DNA from: Rothia nasimurium | GTDB lineage: Bacteria > Actinomycetota > Actinomycetes > Actinomycetales > Micrococcaceae | Length of the DNA: 64,000 bases | Direction of reading: 5' to 3' | Assembly: GCF_928391935.1 (NCBI RefSeq) | Contig: NZ_CAKMTD010000001.1 | Coordinates: forward strand, 558,001-622,000 | Shown here: positions 9,221 to 17,154 of the stretch, in pieces | Layout: every line of letters begins with the position of its first letter | Position numbering within the stretch: the stretch's first letter is position 1 | Made by a program: the position numbers and the translations under genes | Notes under the pieces: generated by a model | Told to the model about the DNA's origin: nothing | The model's input: the letters and a program-made list of their open reading frames with translations, nothing else | Database searches by the model: none

Positions 9221-9342
9221 CCTTGAATAGGTCAAATACCAGCAGACAAGGAGTAAAATTGATGTGAATACTCGGCAGTTTTAGCCCCCACCATTCGCAC
9301 TATTCCCAGGGGCTAACTCATGTCATTAGGGGACACATCAAA

Positions 9343-10821
9343 GTGAATGAAGAATATATTGAAGAGCGCTGGGCCGAAACTCGGAACCGGCGCACTTGGC
9401 ACCGCAAACTCAAGGGTGCCCTCTACCTAGCTGACACGGTTACCATCGCAGTGACCATGTTCGTCAGCCACATCATCATCTTCGGTTTTGAAGATACCAA
9501 GGTCTTTAGCGACGGGGCTTTCTCGCTCCCGTTCGGCTATGTCGGCACAGGAGTCCTGCTGGGCCTCACCTGGCTTCTAGCCCTCACCCTGGCAGATACC
9601 CGCAATATCCGTTACCTGGGGCACGGCACCGATGAATACCGGCTCGTGGTTAAGTCAACCACCTATTTTTACTGCTCCATCGCAATTTTTGCCTACCTTA
9701 CCAAAACCGAGTTTGCCCGGGCCTACCTGCTGATTTCTTTCCCTATGGGGCTTGCCTTGCTCCTGCTGGCCCGCTGGATTATTCGCCGCTGGCTGGTTAA
9801 GGTCCGTGACAGCGGCCGTCTGCTCTCCCGTGTCATGATCATTGGCGACCTCGAATCAGGCAACCACCTCTACACCAATCTCAAGGACGCCCAAGCCTCA
9901 GGTCTGAGCCCCGTGGCGGCCTACCTGCCCCGGGAACCCCACGGTACTGAACTCGCAGGTGGCGCGATCCCCACCCTGGGCTACTCGGCCGACGCTGCCC
10001 AGGTCCTGGAAGTGGTGAGGGCTAACAATATCCATGCGGTTGCGGTATCGACCGGCCACGGGCTCACCCCCACGGAGCTCCGCCGCCTGGGCTGGGCCCT
10101 GGCTGCCGCCCACGTCGCCCTGATTATGGCCCCGGCCATGACAGACATTGCAGGGCCTCGTATTCATACCCAGCCCCTCTCCGGGATCCCCCTGATTCAC
10201 GTCCACACCCCCCGTCTGGAGGGTGTCCAGGCCATCTGCAAGCGGGCCATCGACGTCCTGGCCTCGGGCCTGGGCATTATCCTGCTCTCCCCCCTCTTCC
10301 TGATCGTGGCAGCTATCGTCAAGTCCGACGGGGGCCCTATCTTCTTCTTCCAGGAGCGCGTTGGCTTCCGGGGGACTCCCTTCCACATGATTAAGTTCCG
10401 CTCCATGGTGACCAACGCCGAGGAACTCAAAAAGGAGCTGATGGATCAGAACGAGGGCAACGGGGTGCTCTTCAAGATGGCTGACGACCCCCGCATCACC
10501 AAGATTGGTAAGTTCATCCGCAAGTACTCCATTGATGAGCTGCCCCAGCTCTGGAACGTCTTTGTGGGCGATATGTCCCTGGTGGGCCCGCGTCCGCCCC
10601 TGGAATCTGAGGTTGCCCTCTACGAGGAGGACGCCTACCGCCGCCTGCTGGTCAAGCCCGGCATTACCGGTCTCTGGCAGGTCTCGGGCCGCTCTGACCT
10701 CTCCTGGGAAGAGTCGATTCGCCTGGATCTTTACTATGTTGAGAACTGGTCGGTGGTTGCTGACCTTATGATCCTGGTCCGTACCGTCCGCGCAGTCTTT
10801 GCCAAGGAAGGCGCCTACTAA
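9343..10821 (+). CDS. Polyprenyl-phosphate sugar-1-phosphate transferase (exopolysaccharide/capsule initiation)
   Basis: A 492-residue inner-membrane enzyme of the WbaP/CpsE type. It transfers a hexose-1-phosphate from a nucleotide sugar to undecaprenyl phosphate to start a surface glycan. The N-terminal half holds about four hydrophobic segments and a Rossmann-like CoA_binding_3 region (MIIGDLESG near 166). The last ~200 residues are the catalytic domain, with the membrane segment GLGIILLSPLFLIVAAIVK, the basic FFQERVGFRGTPFHMIKFRSM motif and DELPQLWNVFVGDMSLVGPRP. It starts with GTG. No other polysaccharide gene is adjacent, so it may work with genes elsewhere. Confidence 0.9.
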   Translation: MNEEYIEERWAETRNRRTWHRKLKGALYLADTVTIAVTMFVSHIIIFGFEDTKVFSDGAFSLPFGYVGTGVLLGLTWLLALTLADTRNIRYLGHGTDEYRLVVKSTTYFYCSIAIFAYLTKTEFARAYLLISFPMGLALLLLARWIIRRWLVKVRDSGRLLSRVMIIGDLESGNHLYTNLKDAQASGLSPVAAYLPREPHGTELAGGAIPTLGYSADAAQVLEVVRANNIHAVAVSTGHGLTPTELRRLGWALAAAHVALIMAPAMTDIAGPRIHTQPLSGIPLIHVHTPRLEGVQAICKRAIDVLASGLGIILLSPLFLIVAAIVKSDGGPIFFFQERVGFRGTPFHMIKFRSMVTNAEELKKELMDQNEGNGVLFKMADDPRITKIGKFIRKYSIDELPQLWNVFVGDMSLVGPRPPLESEVALYEEDAYRRLLVKPGITGLWQVSGRSDLSWEESIRLDLYYVENWSVVADLMILVRTVRAVFAKEGAY

Positions 10822-10830
10822 AGCGTGCCA

Positions 10831-10874
10831 CAGGGGGCCGGTTATCGTATGGCGGTAACCGGCCCCCTGTTTTT
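10831..10874. terminator. Intrinsic terminator between converging genes
   Basis: CAGGGGGCCGGTTA (10831-10844) pairs perfectly with TAACCGGCCCCCTG (10856-10869) and is followed by TTTTT on the plus strand. It ends the sugar transferase transcript; the nnrD stop codon (10873-10875) lies in the T-tract. Confidence 0.88.
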
Positions 10875-11805
10875 AACTATTGCTGATGAAAGTGGCGACA
10901 GCCTCGGGCAGGTGCTGGGCCACGAGGGTGGGTGGGGTGGGCCCGGCGGCTCCCCCACCGTGGACGAGCCGGGCAGCTGCGTGGTGGATTTGGATAGCAG
11001 CCCCTGCCAGGCGGGCGTAGTCAGCCGGGTCAGCCCCGGGGCTTGTTTCTTCGGCCTGGTAGCGGGCCAGGAGGGCCCCGAGAATACCGGTGAGGGTATC
11101 CCCGCTACCTGCTGTTGCCAGCCAGTGGCTCGTGCTCTCACCGGTTACCTGGAAGAGGTCCCCGGTGGGGGAAGCCAGGGTGCTAGTGGCGCCCTTGAGC
11201 AGGACGGTGGCCCCGGTTGCTCCTGCCAGCAAGCCCGCAAACCGGGGCGGGTTAGCTTCAATATCTTTTCGGCTGGGAGGTTCTCCCAGGGTAGGGTCCT
11301 GGGCCTGGATCAGGGACGGGGCCAAGGCCAGTAACCAGGTCAGGGCGTCGGAGGCTTCCCCGGCATGGGGGGTCAGGACGTGGTGGGCCTGCAGGGTGAG
11401 ACCGTCAACAACCAGCCGGGCGGCTAGGGAGACAGCCCCGGCATCAATCACAGCCGCTTGTCCTGTCGCAAGGACGGCCAGGGCTTCGGCTTCCCGGGCC
11501 TCACCTGCAAGGCCCGAGCCGAGGGCCCAGGCGTCCACGCGCAGGTTTTCGGGTTCTCCCACACTACATACGGCCTCTGGCACGGTTAGGTGCATCTGGA
11601 GGTTCAAGGAGGCGGTTCCGGCAAATCTCACCATACCGGCCCCGGTATTCACGGCGGCCCGGGCAGACATGAGCGCCGCCCCCGGGTAGGTGTCACTGCC
11701 GGTCAGCAGGCCAAGCACCCCGCGGGTGTACTTGTGGGAGGAAGGGGTTGGGGCAGTGACATATGTTTTAAGGTCGCTGAGGGTGAGTTCCTGTACCTGA
11801 GCCAT
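10873..11805 (-). CDS. nnrD: ADP-dependent NAD(P)H-hydrate dehydratase
   Basis: Repairs hydrated NAD(P)H in an ADP-dependent reaction. The 310-residue protein is the ribokinase-like YjeF C-terminal domain. It shows KYTRGVLGLLTGSDTYPGAALMSARAAVNTGAGMV (residues about 24-58, split here by context), the LTPHAGEASDAL segment and the ATP/ADP-site motif TAGSGDTLTGILGALLA. It lacks the N-terminal epimerase domain present in the E. coli fusion. It follows acpS by 1 nt, as in many actinobacteria. Its stop overlaps the shared terminator. Confidence 0.9.
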   Translation of the reverse strand: MAQVQELTLSDLKTYVTAPTPSSHKYTRGVLGLLTGSDTYPGAALMSARAAVNTGAGMVRFAGTASLNLQMHLTVPEAVCSVGEPENLRVDAWALGSGLAGEAREAEALAVLATGQAAVIDAGAVSLAARLVVDGLTLQAHHVLTPHAGEASDALTWLLALAPSLIQAQDPTLGEPPSRKDIEANPPRFAGLLAGATGATVLLKGATSTLASPTGDLFQVTGESTSHWLATAGSGDTLTGILGALLARYQAEETSPGADPADYARLAGAAIQIHHAAARLVHGGGAAGPTPPTLVAQHLPEAVATFISNS

Positions 11806-11806
11806 C

Positions 11807-12244
11807 CTAGGGCTGCCCTCCTGCCGAGGAACTGCCCAGCAGCCCCCGTCCGTCCGAATCCAGACTTCGGAGCTTCAGTAGCTCTTCTTCCCCCAGGTGC
11901 TCTGCCAGAACAACTGCCGTGGCGACAGGTTCGTCGTGGCTCAGGGTCAGGTGGAGCCGGTTAATTCCCAGGTCAGCAGCCCGGGCCGCCACGGTGCCCT
12001 GCACGACCAGGTAGGGGGCGCCGTCCGCGTCCTTCTCTACCCAGCAGTCCTGCCAGGAGAGGCCAGCAGGTGCCCTCAGCGCCTTGGCCACAGCCTCCTT
12101 GGCCGCGAACCGGGCAGCCAGGGAGCGGACGGGCAGGCCCCGCTCCCCCGGGGTAAAGAGCCGCTCCTGCAGGGCCGGGGTGCGCTCCAGCAGCCCGGCG
12201 AACCGTTCAATATTGACCACATCGGTTCCAGTACCAATAATCAC
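11807..12244 (-). CDS. acpS: Holo-[acyl-carrier-protein] synthase
   Basis: Transfers 4'-phosphopantetheine from CoA to acyl carrier protein for fatty acid synthesis. The 145-residue protein has the metal-binding [13 protein letters not shown] at the N-terminus and the [11 protein letters not shown] motif near residues 46-56. A tail of about 25 residues ([15 protein letters not shown]) extends past the usual end. It starts with GTG and is directly followed by nnrD. It is distinct from the Sfp-type PPTase in the siderophore cluster at 57773. Confidence 0.92.
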   Translation of the reverse strand: MIIGTGTDVVNIERFAGLLERTPALQERLFTPGERGLPVRSLAARFAAKEAVAKALRAPAGLSWQDCWVEKDADGAPYLVVQGTVAARAADLGINRLHLTLSHDEPVATAVVLAEHLGEEELLKLRSLDSDGRGLLGSSSAGGQP

Positions 12245-12320
12245 GCAGTCCCCCTCTTTCTTCCTTGGGCCATGCGCTTACCTCTCCCGCCCATTCTACG
12301 CCCTGCCCACGAACCCAAAA

Positions 12321-12375
12321 GGACCCCGTACCCAAAAAGGACCCCGTACCCAACCCGGGTACGGGGCCCTTTTCT
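12321..12375 (-). terminator. Intrinsic terminator after glmS
   Basis: Read on the minus strand, GGGCCCCGTACCC pairs with GGGTACGGGGTCC around a short loop and is followed by TTTTT. The right arm is repeated once more just downstream (GGGTACGGGGTCCTTTT), giving a duplicated half-terminator. Confidence 0.8.
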
Positions 12376-12392
12376 CACTCACTGAGGAGGTC

Positions 12393-14276
12393 TTACTCGA
12401 CGGTCACTGACTTAGCCAGGTTACGGGGCTGGTCGACGTCGTAGCCCTTAGCGTGAGCCACTGCGCAGGCAAAGATCTGCAGGGGCACAGTGGAGAGCAG
12501 GGGCTGGAGCAGGCTGGGTGAGGAGGGGATGCGGATGATGTGATCTGCATGTTCCTCAACAGCGGTGTCGCCCTCTTCAGCGATCACGATGGTCACTGCA
12601 CCGCGGGCGCGGACTTCCTGGATGTTGGAAACAACCTTGGCGTGCAGGGAGTCGCGGCCGTTGGGTGAGGGGACGATGACGAAGATGGGCTGGCCTTCTT
12701 CAACCAGGGCGATGGGGCCGTGCTTGAGCTCGCCTGCTGCGAAGCCTTCGGCGTGCAGGTAGGCGATTTCCTTGAGCTTCAGGGCGCCTTCAAGGGCGAC
12801 GGGGAAGCCGACGTGGCGGCCCAGGAAGAGGACGGACTTGGCGTCCTTCATGGAGGTGCCGAGGTCCTTGACCTGCTGCTCGTTGTCGATGACGGCCTGG
12901 ATCTTCTCGGGCATCTTCTGCAGTTCTTCAAGGATGGAACGGATTTCGTCCTTGAACATGTTGCCGCGCAGCTGGGCCAGGTAGAGGCCGAGCAGGTAGG
13001 CTGCAGCGATCTGGGAGAGGAAGGCCTTGGTGGAGGCTACCGCGATCTCGGGGCCGGCGTGGGTGTAGAGGGCGGCGTCTGCCTCGCGGGGCAGGGTGGA
13101 GCCGTTGGTGTTACAGATGGAGACAACCTTGGCGCCCTGTTCCTGGGCGTGGCGGACGGCCATGAGGGTGTCCATGGTTTCGCCGGACTGGGAGAGGGCA
13201 ACGACCAGGGTCTTTTCGTCGACGATGGGGTCGCGGTAGCGGAACTCGTGGGCCAGTTCTACCTCGGTAGGGATACGGCACCAGTGTTCGATGGCGTAGC
13301 GGGCGACCTGGCCTGCGTAGGCTGCGGTACCACAGGCAACAACGATGATCTTGTTGACGGAGCGCAGGATTGAGTCGTCAATCTTGAGTTCGTCCAGGGT
13401 CAGGTTGCCCTTTTCGTCCAGGCGGCCGAGCAGGGTGTCGCGGACGGCGGCGGGCTGCTCGTGGATTTCCTTTTCCATGAAGGAGTCGTAGCCACCCTTT
13501 TCGACGGCTGCGGCGTCCCATTCGATGGTGAATTCCTTGCCGTGGGCGGGGAAGCCGTCGAAGTCGATGATGGAGTAGTCGCTACCGGTGATGGTGACGA
13601 TCTGGTCCTGGCCCATTTCGACTGCCTTCTTGGTGTAGTCGATGAAGCCGGAGACGTCAGAGCCGAGGAAGTTTTCGTTCTCGCCCAGGCCGATGACCAG
13701 GGGGGAGTTGCGGCGGGTTGCAACGACGCGGTCGGGGCAGTCAACGTGGACGGCCAGGATGGTGAAGGCACCTTCGAGGCGGTTTGATGCCTGACGGACG
13801 GCCTCGGTGAGGTCCTTCTTCTCCAGCTTGTTGTAGATGGAGGCAATCAGGTTTGCTGCGATTTCGGTGTCGGTCTGGGACTTGAATTCACAGCCCTCTG
13901 CGACCAGTTCTGCACGCAGTTCTGCGAAGTTTTCGATAATGCCGTTGTGGACGACGGCCAGGCGGCCGTTGTCGACAACGTGCGGGTGAGCGTTGTTGTC
14001 GGTGGGGCCACCGTGGGTAGCCCAGCGAGTGTGACCAATACCGATAGTGCTTTCAGGCAGGGGGTTGGCCTCTACTTCTGCTTCGAGGTTGGCCAGCTTG
14101 CCTGACTTCTTTCGGAATTCGATGCCGTTATCGCCGATGAGGGCGACGCCGGCTGAGTCGTAGCCGCGGTATTCCTGGCGGCGTAGACCTTCGAGAACCA
14201 CATCGTATGCGGTATGGTCAAATTTCTTACCGTCTGCGGCAGTGCCGAGACTTACGTATCCTACGATTCCACACAT
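12393..14276 (-). CDS. glmS: Glutamine-fructose-6-phosphate aminotransferase (isomerizing)
   Basis: Makes glucosamine-6-phosphate from fructose-6-phosphate and glutamine, the entry to UDP-GlcNAc. The 627-residue enzyme has the N-terminal glutaminase domain with catalytic Cys after Met (MCGIVGYVS), HTRWATHGGPTDNNAHPH, then two SIS domains (VACGTAAYAGQVARYAIE; LGRHVGFPVALEGALKLKE) and ends with DQPRNLAKSVTVE. The ATG at 14276 is chosen because the catalytic cysteine must be residue 2; an ATG three codons upstream is possible only if removed. It is divergent from coaA. No glmS ribozyme was recognised upstream. Confidence 0.96.
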   Translation of the reverse strand: MCGIVGYVSLGTAADGKKFDHTAYDVVLEGLRRQEYRGYDSAGVALIGDNGIEFRKKSGKLANLEAEVEANPLPESTIGIGHTRWATHGGPTDNNAHPHVVDNGRLAVVHNGIIENFAELRAELVAEGCEFKSQTDTEIAANLIASIYNKLEKKDLTEAVRQASNRLEGAFTILAVHVDCPDRVVATRRNSPLVIGLGENENFLGSDVSGFIDYTKKAVEMGQDQIVTITGSDYSIIDFDGFPAHGKEFTIEWDAAAVEKGGYDSFMEKEIHEQPAAVRDTLLGRLDEKGNLTLDELKIDDSILRSVNKIIVVACGTAAYAGQVARYAIEHWCRIPTEVELAHEFRYRDPIVDEKTLVVALSQSGETMDTLMAVRHAQEQGAKVVSICNTNGSTLPREADAALYTHAGPEIAVASTKAFLSQIAAAYLLGLYLAQLRGNMFKDEIRSILEELQKMPEKIQAVIDNEQQVKDLGTSMKDAKSVLFLGRHVGFPVALEGALKLKEIAYLHAEGFAAGELKHGPIALVEEGQPIFVIVPSPNGRDSLHAKVVSNIQEVRARGAVTIVIAEEGDTAVEEHADHIIRIPSSPSLLQPLLSTVPLQIFACAVAHAKGYDVDQPRNLAKSVTVE

Positions 14277-14406
14277 AAGTGTCATATTACAGGCATAGAC
14301 AGGTAGAGGGCTGAGGAGGGCTTGACGCGTTGGCCACAGTGTCGCAATTGATGGTTATTTTCTAGACAGCACCGTTGTCACAATAGACCCCTGCCCTGGG
14401 GGCCCG

Positions 14407-14412
14407 TAGACT
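14407..14412 (+). promoter_or_regulatory. -10 element of a likely leaderless promoter
   Basis: TAGACT followed by GGGG ends 7 nt before the coaA ATG at 14420. The same TAGACTGGGG string precedes the mshA-like gene at 7161. No ribosome binding site fits. Confidence 0.5.
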
Positions 14413-14419
14413 GGGGTGA

Positions 14420-15376
14420 ATGAGCACTTCTACGACTCACTCCAAGCTTTCCCCTTTTCGGGAGCTTGACCGCGATACCTGGTCCCGTCTGGCCCAGGAG
14501 ATTTCTGTGCCCCTCAGTGAGGAGGAGGTCGCCCAGTTGCGCGGACTGGGCGACACGATTGACCTGGATGAGGTCAGTCAGGTGTACCTGCCTATTTCCC
14601 GGCTTTTGAACCTCTATGTTGATGCAGCGACGCACACCAACCGGGTGACCGATGATTTTTTGGGGGTTGAGGGCCAGAAGGTTCCTTTTATTATTGGTGT
14701 GGCCGGGTCTGTGGCGGTGGGCAAGTCGACGACGGCCCGTGTCCTGCAGGAGCTTCTGCGCCGTTGGCCCTCTACTCCCAACGTTCAGTTAGTGACGACC
14801 GACGGCTTTCTCTATCCCAACCGCGTTTTGGAGGAACGGGGACTCATGGGGCGCAAGGGCTTCCCTGAATCATATGACCGCCGGGCCCTCTTGCGCTTTG
14901 TGTCCGAGGTGAAGTCTGGGGCGCCGAGGGTCACGGCCCCTAAGTATTCTCACCTTTACTACGACATCATGGAGGGCGAGCGCATTGAGGTGACCAGCCC
15001 GGATGTCTTGATTGTGGAGGGCTTGAACGTCCTGGCCCCAGCCAAGCTGGGGGCCGATGACAGCTCGGCGTTGAGCCTGGCTGATTTCTTTGATTTTTCG
15101 ATTTATGTGGACGCCCGCACCCGCGATATTGAGTCCTGGTATGTTCAGCGGTTCCTCAAGTTGCAGGCTTCGGCTTTCACGAACCCGCATTCTTATTTCC
15201 GGCGGTATGCGGATCTTTCCCAGGAGGCTGCTATTGAGCTGGCCTTGAGTATTTGGCGGTCTATTAATGAGCCTAATTTGAGGGAGAATGTGCGTCCGAC
15301 GCGGGGCCGGGCCCAGTTGATTTTGCAGAAGTCCCATGACCATAAGATCCGTAAGGTTCTCTTGCGAAAGAATTAG
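14420..15376 (+). CDS. coaA: Pantothenate kinase, type I
   Basis: Phosphorylates pantothenate, the first and regulated step of coenzyme A synthesis. The 318-residue protein has the P-loop [12 protein letters not shown] (93-104), [28 protein letters not shown] and [16 protein letters not shown], all specific to bacterial type I enzymes. The ATG lies 7 nt after a TANNNT box. Only one nucleotide separates its stop from the GTG of the VanY-like lipoprotein gene, so the two are probably translationally coupled. Confidence 0.95.
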   Translation: MSTSTTHSKLSPFRELDRDTWSRLAQEISVPLSEEEVAQLRGLGDTIDLDEVSQVYLPISRLLNLYVDAATHTNRVTDDFLGVEGQKVPFIIGVAGSVAVGKSTTARVLQELLRRWPSTPNVQLVTTDGFLYPNRVLEERGLMGRKGFPESYDRRALLRFVSEVKSGAPRVTAPKYSHLYYDIMEGERIEVTSPDVLIVEGLNVLAPAKLGADDSSALSLADFFDFSIYVDARTRDIESWYVQRFLKLQASAFTNPHSYFRRYADLSQEAAIELALSIWRSINEPNLRENVRPTRGRAQLILQKSHDHKIRKVLLRKN

Positions 15377-15377
15377 T

Positions 15378-16199
15378 GTGTTCCAGTTTTCTTCGGTGCG
15401 GCCGCTGGCTGCTTGTTTGCTTGGTGCGATTTTGGTGACCGGGTGCAGTTCTTCTCAGGACGCGAGCGCCCCGGCTTCCTCGGGAGCGGAGGCGAGTAGC
15501 CTCCAGGCAGGTTCCGCCCCGTCATCAGCTGCCCCTTCTGCTACCTTGTCGGTGTCGCCAGATAGCACCGGCGAGGCGGCCTCTTCGAGTAGCCCGGCGT
15601 CGCCCTCGGCAGGAGGCACCCGCCGTCCTGCCGATATCAGCTCACCAGATTCGATTACCGTCTTGGTGAATAAGCAAAACCCACTTACCCCCATCACCTA
15701 CTCGCCTTCCGACCTCGTTCCGGTAGGTTCGGTGCAGTTGCGGGCAGAAGCAGCAGAAGCAGCTGAGCGAATGATGGCTGATGCAGCTGCCGCTGGGGCA
15801 CCCATGTTTGCTGTCAGCGGTTTCAGATCCTACGAGACCCAGCAGGGCACCTACTCCAACTGGGTTGCCCAGCAGGGGCAGGAATATGCCGATACAGCCT
15901 CCGCCCGCCCCGGCTATTCCGAGCACCAGACAGGCTTGGCCCTTGATATTGGCACTGGCACCGGGTGCGACCTCCAGCCCTGTTTCAAGGACACCGCCGC
16001 AGCGATCTGGGCAGCTGAGCACGCCCAAGAGTACGGCTTTGTGGTGCGCTACCCCTGGTGGCACCATGAAACAACCGGCTACTGGTATGAGTCCTGGCAC
16101 CTGCGCTATATCGGTATTGAAGAGGCTAGAGCTTTCAAGGAATCAGGCTATGCCACCCTGGAAGAGTTCTGGGGAACCGGCCCTGCCCCCACCTACTAA
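15378..16199 (+). CDS. Lipoprotein D,D-carboxypeptidase, VanY/M15 family
   Basis: Predicted cell-wall peptidase anchored as a lipoprotein. Starting from the GTG at 15378 the 273-residue product has a short signal with the lipobox LVTGC (Cys23), a Ser/Ala/Pro-rich spacer to about residue 85, and an M15B domain. That domain includes VSGFRSYETQQGTY, the zinc-ligand motif SEHQTGLALD (181-190) and the final YESWHLRYIG with the third ligand His. Such enzymes trim the terminal D-Ala of peptidoglycan stems. An upstream ATG at 15336 inside coaA would bury the signal peptide and is rejected. Close coupling to coaA is unusual. Confidence 0.85.
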   Translation: MFQFSSVRPLAACLLGAILVTGCSSSQDASAPASSGAEASSLQAGSAPSSAAPSATLSVSPDSTGEAASSSSPASPSAGGTRRPADISSPDSITVLVNKQNPLTPITYSPSDLVPVGSVQLRAEAAEAAERMMADAAAAGAPMFAVSGFRSYETQQGTYSNWVAQQGQEYADTASARPGYSEHQTGLALDIGTGTGCDLQPCFKDTAAAIWAAEHAQEYGFVVRYPWWHHETTGYWYESWHLRYIGIEEARAFKESGYATLEEFWGTGPAPTY

Positions 16200-16352
16200 T
16201 CCTTGCATTCCTGCAGGTTAACCCGCCTCGTAGAGCCTTTAAAAGGGCTAAATGTGTGACGCACCTTAACTAGGGTTGGAATTGTGAGCAAACCCACTAG
16301 CTTCAGCCTATTTTTCTGTGGGCGGGGGTCTTTTCTCTGGGCTGAAAACCGG

Positions 16353-16358
16353 TATTCT
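16353..16358 (+). promoter_or_regulatory. -10 element of a likely leaderless promoter
   Basis: TATTCT ends 7 nt before the preferred mscL ATG at 16366, with no ribosome binding site between. Confidence 0.45.
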
Positions 16359-16365
16359 TGAACTC

Positions 16366-16743
16366 ATGCTTAGTGGATTTAAAGATTTCATCACTCGCGG
16401 CAATGTCATCGACCTCGCAGTAGGTATGATCATTGGCACCGCTTTCACCGCCGTTGTTAACGCCCTGGTCGAGTCCGTCCTGATGCCTGCCATCTCCATG
16501 ATTGTCAAGGCTCCCTCCTTTGACGAATTCCTCGTCTTTGGTGATATCAAGGTCGGCGTCTTCCTGACCGCAGTTGTTAACTTCCTGCTGATTGCTGCTG
16601 CTGTTTACTTCTGCATCGTTATGCCCATCAACAAGTTCAACGAAGCTCGCGCTGCCAAGCTCGCCCTCGATGAAGAAGTTGAAGAAGAAGATCCCCAGGT
16701 TGCCCTCCTCAAGGAGATCCGCGACGCCCTGGCCAACAAGTAA
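16366..16743 (+). CDS. mscL: Large-conductance mechanosensitive channel MscL
   Basis: Homopentameric membrane channel that releases solutes on hypo-osmotic shock. The 125-residue product begins MLSGFKDFITRGNVIDLAVG, with amphipathic helix S1 and pore helix TM1 (VIDLAVGMIIGTAFTAVVNALV). A periplasmic loop, TM2 (VFLTAVVNFLLIAAAVYFCIV) and an acidic cytoplasmic tail follow. An in-frame ATG at 16318 would add 16 residues not found in the family, so the ATG at 16366 is chosen; it also fits the TATTCT box. It stands alone, with a terminator just downstream. Confidence 0.93.
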   Translation: MLSGFKDFITRGNVIDLAVGMIIGTAFTAVVNALVESVLMPAISMIVKAPSFDEFLVFGDIKVGVFLTAVVNFLLIAAAVYFCIVMPINKFNEARAAKLALDEEVEEEDPQVALLKEIRDALANK

Positions 16744-16770
16744 TCTTCCTGCTTGAGTTTTTGAGCACTA

Positions 16771-16800
16771 AGCCCCGGTGGAAACACCGGGGCTTTTCTT
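16771..16800 (+). terminator. Intrinsic terminator after mscL
   Basis: AGCCCCGGTG (16771-16780) and CACCGGGGCT (16785-16794) form a 10-bp stem with a 4-nt GAAA loop, followed by TTTCTT. Confidence 0.9.
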
Positions 16801-17048
16801 ATGCCCTAAACCAGGCTTACCCTGTGCCCGGCCCCGATCTCTCCCCCATCTGGGGCCCGCCAGGGCAGGGCCTCTCCCCTGCACGAGACCCAGGGAGCAA
16901 ACCCGAGCAGCAAGCACTAGCAACGAGTCCAGTACCGAACTGCCCCTGACTTGCTCCCTAGCCCCACAGACCTGAGCTAACTCCTTGTTGCCTATCGCCC
17001 ACCAGCCCAGCTCCGACCCTGCACCAGCCCTCACAAGGGGTAAAACTA
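16801..17048. other. Non-coding spacer between mscL and mtlD terminators
   Basis: About 250 bp of GC-rich sequence lying between the mscL terminator and the mtlD terminator of the converging operon. No ORF with family features, tRNA or repeat was recognised. I see nothing functional in it. Confidence 0.5.
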
Positions 17049-17090
17049 ACGGCCCGGCTCCCCTACCCTCTGGTAGGTGAGCCGGGCCGT
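17049..17090 (-). terminator. Intrinsic terminator after mtlD
   Basis: ACGGCCCGGCTC (17049-17060) pairs with GAGCCGGGCCGT (17079-17090). In minus-strand orientation it is followed by TAGTTTTAC. It ends the mtlA-mtlD transcript. Confidence 0.82.
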
Positions 17091-17154
17091 GTTCGTCCTG
17101 TCTCTTTGCCCCCCTGCCTGCGAGCAGAAGGGGGCTTAGGGCAGGTCTGAGGGG

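Noticed and set aside
12720-13373. Plus-strand open frame of 217 codons
   Set aside because: It lies wholly antisense to glmS, has low-complexity Gly/Val/Asp content from mirrored codon bias and no ribosome binding site or family motif.
14277-14419. glmS ribozyme
   Set aside because: The gap between glmS and coaA is only 143 bp, shows no ribozyme core that I could recognise, and the element is mainly known from Firmicutes.
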